A stretch of 64,000 bases of DNA from Cunninghamia lanceolata (Eukaryota > Streptophyta > Pinopsida > Cupressales > Cupressaceae), in contig BSBN01000781.1 of NCBI GenBank assembly GCA_027924645.1, positions 2,170,001-2,234,000 of the forward strand, in the 5' to 3' direction. The position numbers and the translations under genes were made by a program. Below are positions 59,001 to 64,000 of this stretch, piece after piece. The notes beneath the pieces were generated by a model, which did not search any database, was not told where the DNA came from, and was given only the letters and a program-made list of their open reading frames with translations. Position 1 is the first letter of the stretch; each line of letters begins with the position of its first letter.

Positions 59001-60128
59001 CTAATAAATACATACAACAAAAGGGATGACGAAGCCCTATGTACCAAGAAACTATACTGAATTGTTCCTGTCCTGGTAGTATCGGATTGACAGTATTGTG
59101 GCATCTGAGATTTTGTACCCTATCTTAGGGGGCCCAGAATAGTCTTTCCACATCCTGATTTTTAAATACTCAATCATTTCAATGTCTTTGGGAGCTCCAC
59201 CAAGCAATTTTTTGTTTGTCAAATTTAACAACACTTTTCAAGTTGTCTGCTAGTGTAGTTTGATGTCCAAGCTAATAAGATATTTATGGGAAGTATTCTG
59301 GAAGTGAAAAGTATGTGGCTCTCCCCATGGATCACACCTTTGATAGCGATAGCTTGAGTCACATCAAACTTCCTACTCACTGCTATTGTCAGTTTTTAGA
59401 GAGGACTTAGTCCCATTATACTTCCTATTTCCTTACATATGTTATCTGTTTTAAAATTGGATAAATGGTTTGATTTTCTTTAATGAAGATAAATGGGACT
59501 AAGTTGATAGTAGATATTTGATAAATGGGATTTGTCTGACTACTGTCCTTACATAAATGATATCATGGTTCTAGATATGTATAGTGCTTCCAATCTAGTT
59601 ACTAGGTAAATAGAGGAATGTTGTTTAGTTGAGAATATATTAAGATATTTGTCAAAATTGTCTAGTTTAGGAAATCATTCTAAATTGTAAATGAGAAGAT
59701 CCTTGAAGTCTATTGATAGATGTTCTGATATGTAGGTGGATTTGACAACATATGTGGAGAAACATGACTTCGTGTTTGATGCTATTTTAGATGATCATGT
59801 CACAAATGATGAAGTAAGTTTTTTGTTTTAACTGCTATAATATTTAAAGTTTTGCATCGATATAACAACTTTTAGTTACACTGGTACCTAGACATTCCAA
59901 AAGAAAACTGTGGCATTATTGTATTCCTTTCAGCATGTTCGTAATTATCTCATGTGTTTACATTTTTGATAAAAAGTGTTGCCTTGGAGACTATGGAGAT
60001 CCTGTGTTTTATGTAAACGTGTATTTTTGGGTTTCTTAATGATTGTCATGGCCAAGTTTATCGAGTTACTGTGGAGCCAATTTTTCCAACTATTTTTCAG
60101 CGAACAAAAGCTACCTGCTTTGCATATG
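51652..60128 (+). CDS. KIN13A: Kinesin-13 (KIN13A-like) gene, four consecutive exons, incomplete at both ends
   Basis: Exons at 51652-51836, 58480-58584, 59736-59813 and 60056-60128 join into the neck and start of the motor domain of a plant kinesin-13: [87 protein letters not shown]. Kinesin-13 motors depolymerise microtubule ends. Plant KIN13A also acts in vesicle and cell-wall patterning. The next exon should carry the P-loop (GQTGSGKT), but none is found to 64000, so the following intron exceeds 3.8 kb. Upstream exons were not found either. Intron 1 is 6.6 kb and holds repeats and a solo LTR. The last acceptor seems short of one G, so the copy may be non-functional. Confidence 0.85.
53050..53395. 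repeat. Degenerate tandem repeat around GGTTCAA(C/T)GGTTCGA
   Basis: The phrase GGTTCAANGGTTCGA with variants occurs near 53057, 53168, 53262 and 53370, spaced about 95-110 bp, with GTTGAACC between. CpG content is higher than in the flanks. Confidence 0.65.
53400..54150. repeat. Repeat array rich in GCCGAT/ATCGGC
   Basis: Well over a dozen GCCGAT or ATCGGC hexamers and one-base variants lie in 750 bp. Longer phrases, such as GATGAAGG(A/G)A(G)GCAG after GCCGAT or GCTGAT, recur at about 53556, 53738 and 53829, followed by CGGC(A/G)TGAC. This points to a decayed tandem repeat. Stretches without stops here come from the repeat's composition. Confidence 0.65.
55991..56069. repeat. (AT)n microsatellite, about 39 units
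   Basis: Uninterrupted TA/AT dinucleotide run inside the kinesin intron. Confidence 0.97.
57300..57304. repeat. Left target-site duplication of the solo LTR (GATAG)
   Basis: Identical to 58372-58376. Confidence 0.85.
57741..57756 (-). promoter_or_regulatory. TATA box of the solo LTR
   Basis: Minus strand: CTATAAATGAGACCC, a typical LTR TATA context; R would start about 30 bp further left. Confidence 0.6.
57872..58064. repeat. Tandem array of about five 40-43-bp units inside the solo LTR
   Basis: Units start at 57872, 57915, 57955, 57995 and 58035. Each has ACAATTGAATTAAGAATTCA, a palindromic core, followed by ATAGTGG(A/G)GGATAGTGGG. The last unit is diverged. Confidence 0.9.
58372..58376. 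repeat. Right target-site duplication of the solo LTR (GATAG)
   Basis: Identical to 57300-57304. Confidence 0.85.
58480..58584 (+). CDS. KIN13A: Kinesin-13 exon b
   Basis: GTCTGCAG acceptor; 35 codons, phase 0, starting [19 protein letters not shown] and ending HEPKLK; GTTTGG donor. VRKRP is the conserved motor start. Confidence 0.93.
58585..59735 (+). other. Kinesin-13 intron between exons b and c
   Basis: No feature recognised. A minus-strand 60-codon frame (59234-59052) has no known motif. Confidence 0.75.
59736..59813 (+). CDS. KIN13A: Kinesin-13 exon c
   Basis: ATATGTAG acceptor; 26 codons from [10 protein letters not shown] to VTNDE; consensus GTAAGT donor. [13 protein letters not shown] is typical of kinesin-13. 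Confidence 0.93.
60056..60128 (+). CDS. KIN13A: Kinesin-13 exon d, with damaged acceptor
   Basis: The codons [18 protein letters not shown], then ATCFAY and the first base of Gly, start at the G of CCAAGTTTATCG and end before GTTAAA. The protein needs GTT TAT directly after exon c, but the genome has CCAAG-TTTAT. An AG-ending intron would therefore drop one base and shift the frame. Either a G was lost from AGGTTTAT, a non-canonical site is used, or the assembly has an error here. Confidence 0.85.
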
Positions 60129-61552
60129 GTTAAACAAGAAAGTTCCAGTTTGACTATTCTCTTTCTATTTGGACAGGAAAGTGTTGTAGGCTTACTTGAG
60201 TTGGTATTTAACTACAAGGAAATTGTACTTGTGATTGAGTTGGTTTTTTCCTAAATGTCAGGTTCTTTTTGTTGTGCTCTTTGGCTAGTTTTTCAATGCC
60301 AATGTATTGGGTTGTCAAGTTTTCATGTAGTGGAAAGACTTATACAATGCATCCATTGCCATTGAGAGCTTAAGGAGATATACTTAAATTGATGAGCCAA
60401 CCTTACTACCGAGATTAAGGATTTCAATTGTGGCTTAGCTTCTTTGAGATTTATGGAGGCAAATTATATGATCTTCTTAGTGATAGAAGGTATTCACTTT
60501 CGACATGCAAATGCTAATTCATTTCTAGTACATGCTAGTTAAAAGTATAGCTTATGTTGTGCAAGAATCTCTAAAGTGGCCAATTTAAAAAAAGATTACT
60601 AGTGAAGTGAATTGCTTCTATTTAATTCTTTAGCCTACTATAATTTTTAAGCAACCGTATCAGGAAACTAATACTTGTCATTTTTCAAAATGAGTTTTAA
60701 GTTTTTTTACAGAAGCGCATTTCAAATTTCCAGTTCCCCTTTGGCAAGCAGCAGCTCAGTTCCTTCCTCCTAAAGGATAGACCTCAACACTTTCATATTA
60801 GTTACATGGGGGCACCTGTAAGGAAATATAAGAGGGGTAGCCATCTCCATGGGACTCTGCTTGAAGTGTGATGTTAATGATCAAAATTGAAAGTTTCCAT
60901 AGTTTTGTTTTGTTGGAACACTATCAACTATAAGTAGTCAAACAAGATACATACACTATCAAGATAGAGGACCTGTGACCTCTCTGGATCTGGCAAGGTT
61001 CTCCTCTCCTTGATGAAGTGTTTGATTATCATCCTCCTTCAATTACATTTAGTAGAAGTATGGTCTTTAAGTAGGATTATTCATACCTCCAACAAAGATA
61101 TGTGATCCTACCTCGTATACCCTATTATGACTACCAAAGCCAATCAAAAGACTTTGATTGCAAGTATCACTATAGTAGTACCTGGCCTCTTACAAACCTT
61201 GACTATGACTCATTAGTATCTGCAACCTTCTATGAATGCTCCTATTCTACCCTTGTAACTTCTATAAGGGCCTCTTAACACTTGATCTTATAATGCATCC
61301 TTTTGCTTGTGCAGTATCTTTATAATTGCTACTTAGAAAGTTCAAAATCCTTGATAATTTGTGTTAGTGATTATGACAGTGGATAACTTCTTTCATGCTA
61401 AAGGATGCACTGTGCTTCTTTCTTGAGACTGTTATTGTGATCTTATTTTCATCTTCTCTGTCTTTTCAAGGTTGATCCTGTTGATCTTCTCTCTATTTTA
61501 TGATATAAATATTGTTCTTTCACTACAATGATGGTTGATCCTACTAACAGTT
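60129..61552 (+). other. Start of the next kinesin intron
   Basis: It begins with the GTTAAA donor after exon d. No P-loop exon is visible. Nothing else recognised. Confidence 0.6.
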
Positions 61553-61700
61553 AAACCACATGCAGAGCAATTTTATCAAAGCATCACGAAAATGAAAATG
61601 CCTTGATGTCAACAGAGTTACTGATATTGATAGTGATCATGATGAACTAGTGGACAAGAATGTGCAGCATAGACATAGTTGTGCTAAAGTTGAAGTAATA
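61553..61700 (+). pseudogene. Exon-like fragment, copy 1 of a duplicated unit
   Basis: Beginning at TTAAACCACATGCAGAG, it reads roughly VTDIDSDHDELVDKN after a stop. It aligns with the fragment at 62413-62585, which starts TTAAACCACATGTAGAG and has D/S/D-rich wording followed by LDKN in the same place. Frame is broken. Confidence 0.5.
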
Positions 61701-62412
61701 TAATAGTTGTTGTCAATTATCTGTTCCAATGTTTTGTCATTCTTCATGCTTAAAATGTTCTTATGATAAATTCTATGGGACTATCTATTGAAAATGGTTG
61801 TCATTACACAATATTGCTGCCCCTAGCTTATACTTACCATTTTGCTTGAGTATTCACTTCATTATTGTTGTCCTTGTCATGTTTATGACATGCTCCTATG
61901 TTGCATTATGACATTTAACTCTATTATTCTAGACAGTCACTTTGAGTATGTCTTAGTAAAGCTCTTAATCACTGATCCTAAAGTCAAGGCTGTCATATCT
62001 GTTTTATTGCTGTCATTCCAAGGGTTCTTGGTCACTATCTAATGGTTTTGACAGTGCCTTTATCTCTTCTCTTTGTTTGGTGAAACCCTACTAGCTGTTG
62101 CATCTCTTTATCTTGTCCTATACCTTCCATGCTATGGACTGTCCTAAGACAGAGATATGGACCGCCATCTTACAACTTTTACTGTCTTCCTTATCATATG
62201 AAGGACTGGGATTGTCCCTTCTTGTTGAAAATCTTATACTCATGACTATAAGAATCCTCCTATAAACTGGAATCTATTGCTTACAATAAAGGAAGAATCT
62301 CACAACATACCTTGACTTAGTCATTTAAGAGTGGAAGAAAAATGTTATTTTGAACAAAAATTTATAGTTTTTTCATTCTTTACTTGACTTATATTAATTT
62401 TTGCATGATGAT

Positions 62413-62916
62413 TAAACCACATGTAGAGAAATCATATGAAACCAGAATGAAAAGAAAAAGGCCCTATCAATAGAGCTCTCTACAAAGTTGCACAACTTGA
62501 GGACAATGATGATAGTGATTATGTTGAACATCTTGACAAGAATCTACATGATATTCAGAGTAGTAGTACTGGTGCTGGAATTGAGGTGAGTGTTATTTAT
62601 TGTTTTTATGTCTTTCATGGTAGTCATTGTTGTTTTAACACATACATGCAAGTAAGTACTATCCAAGTAAGTAATGGTTGTTTTATTATGTAAATAAGGA
62701 TAATCATTACCTATGTAATAATTATTATGTATTTCAATATAATGTTTTTTTTTGTTTTTGCAGAAATGTATTGATAAACTCCAAGAAGGGGATAAAGTTA
62801 GGGTGTTGGATCCGTTTGATGGCGTTGCTATGAGCATTGGGCAGTTTCACTCACTATCTATTGTACATGGAATCAACTTGAAAGGAACAAAAATGCAAAT
62901 GTTGTTACATCCTTAA
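62413..62916 (+). pseudogene. Fragment resembling DUF8039-type, CACTA-associated protein (two exons)
   Basis: The first exon-like part (to 62585, donor GTGAGT) ends DNDDSDYVEHLDKNLHDIQ and SSSTGAGIE. An intron follows (62586-62763, acceptor TTTTTGCAG). The second exon (62764-62916) reads KCIDKLQEGDKVRVL, FDGVAMSIGQFHSL, SIVHGINLKGTKMQMLLHP and then a stop. The pattern of hydrophobic strand, VA..G, VHG and a final strand is like the DUF8039 region in plant CACTA-associated proteins, but I am recalling this and it is not exact. It lies within or after the kinesin intron and may be a captured or decayed transposon gene. Confidence 0.4.
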
Positions 62917-64000
62917 CTTTGACTATGTTTTACTTTTTACTTTTGAAGTAATTAGTAGATGATTTCGCATGATTCCATGATATGACATTTAGTAAAAATG
63001 TCTAGAAAAATCAATGTTTCCATGAGTTATGTTTATTTGACTAAAATTGACTTGTGTTTAAAAGTTGTCAAGATGTTATGATTTCATAAGGATTATAAAA
63101 TGATTATTGTTACATTAATCTTGAGTTGGTGATTGTAAGTTACATTCAGAAAACAGGTTTTCCGCCCCTCTAAGAAAGGGAGGGAGAGCATCATCGAAGA
63201 GAAGGGAATAGATACAAGGAAAAGAATAGTTTGTCACCATCTTAAGTTTTGTGTTGGTGCAAAATAGTAAACCTAGTTGAGTTGGGTATGTGGTATTCAA
63301 CCCCCTTTTTGGTTTAAGTTTATTTCTCAACTCAACAAGTTGTCGATGCCATTAGAGTCTTTTAATGATAGTTTAGTCGTTTATAGCGTAAATAATATTG
63401 TTAACGTCGAGTGTAGTCATTTTTGACTAACACGACTTTTTGATGTAAACGATGTCCCTTGCGTTGTAAACAAGAATACGTTTACGACCGCAATGACGTT
63501 GTTGGGAAAGAAAATTAAGTATGTTTCTCGGTTAAGGTTTTATCGTCGAGATTCTTATGTGTTGTCAAAATGACATATCTCATTTTTCTCTTTTACGTGA
63601 AGGGGAGGATACCTCAACCCAATCACGTTATGACATCATTCTTACGTAAACAAGTAAGCTTGATGTATTAGGTCTATATCTATTTGTATTTAAATAGTTA
63701 AGTGATATCCTTCGTTAAAGGATAAAATTTTTAATAGTGGTTTTTAATGACCATCAACTCTCTTTACGAGAGGAGGTCGACTAACTATTCAACTACCATT
63801 ATGTTTGATTATATATTTGGATTGTTTTTAATGTCTAGATGAGACTATATTATAAGTCAATTTTGTTACTAAAGTTTCATTAATAGTAACAATGAATAGA
63901 AATACTTTTCTACTCCTAGTGTTCAAACCAACTTAGTTACATCTCTCGAGTGGGATTATGGAATATTTGGAGCATTTAAGTTATTGATCTCCACTTCTTT
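62917..64000. other. Right end of the window: unassigned, possible LTR edge near 63337
   Basis: No coding signal. GGTATTCAACCCCC (about 63291) and CTCAACA at 63337 followed by GCCATTAGAGTC resemble the end of a plus-strand copia LTR with a poor primer site. From about 63360 the CpG content is visibly higher (GTAAACG, GTCG, ACGTAAAC), unlike the neighbouring DNA. Confidence 0.3.

Noticed and set aside
47660..62916. A single long CACTA transposon from 47502 to the DUF8039-like fragment
   Set aside because: The kinesin exons between 51652 and 60128 are in order with cellular splice sites, so one transposon spanning them is unlikely.

Overview
This is nuclear DNA from a seed plant with a large, repeat-rich genome, most likely a gymnosperm and probably a conifer (inference). 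The reasons are: mostly decayed LTR retrotransposons of several lineages; a kinesin-13 gene whose exons are separated by introns of up to about 6.6 kb that have themselves collected repeats; a relic of the PPR family; AT-rich spacers; and no bacterial or organellar gene organisation. Nearly all coding signal is transposon-derived and broken by stops and frameshifts.

Layout. 1-6712: minus-strand non-autonomous LTR element (element A), cut by the window start. 6786-14313: a complete relative (element B) with 1.09-kb LTRs and a 5-bp target duplication AGATC. Both carry a coiled-coil plus zinc-knuckle ORF1 and an unidentified ORF2 of about 1,070-1,100 codons where pol would be expected. They have an initiator-Met type primer site and repeated polypurine tracts that recall Sireviruses. 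14319-20770: unassigned non-coding repeat DNA. 20774-21420: minus-strand chromovirus integrase tail with chromodomain. 23098-23345: a tRNA-derived SINE candidate. 24122-29557: decayed Ty1/copia element. 29800-30490: a TATA-bearing, CpG-containing promoter-like island. 31-34 kb: AT-rich DNA with tandem repeats. 34984-36625: a DRM-type DNA methyltransferase pseudogene with one segment present three times in tandem. 38229-39236: LTR-like sequence. 41222-41323: a perfect 45-bp-arm hairpin. 41780-42680: minisatellite and SSR. 44117-47501: Ty3/gypsy element interrupted in integrase by a CACTA-like end at 47502. 48640-49300: minus-strand PPR relic.

51652-60128: four consecutive exons of a plus-strand kinesin-13 (KIN13A-like) gene. 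Intron 1 contains a GC-rich repeat array (53.0-54.2 kb), an (AT)n tract and a solo LTR (57305-58371) with a perfect GATAG target duplication. The acceptor of the fourth exon seems to lack one G, so the gene copy may be damaged. The next exon, expected to carry the P-loop, was not found up to 64000. 61553-62916 holds duplicated exon-like fragments ending in a segment resembling DUF8039 of CACTA-type elements.

The best candidates for something undescribed are the pair of non-autonomous elements with the large unknown ORF2, and the triplicated DRM pseudogene. Coordinates were read by eye. Family assignments rest on remembered motifs, not searches.
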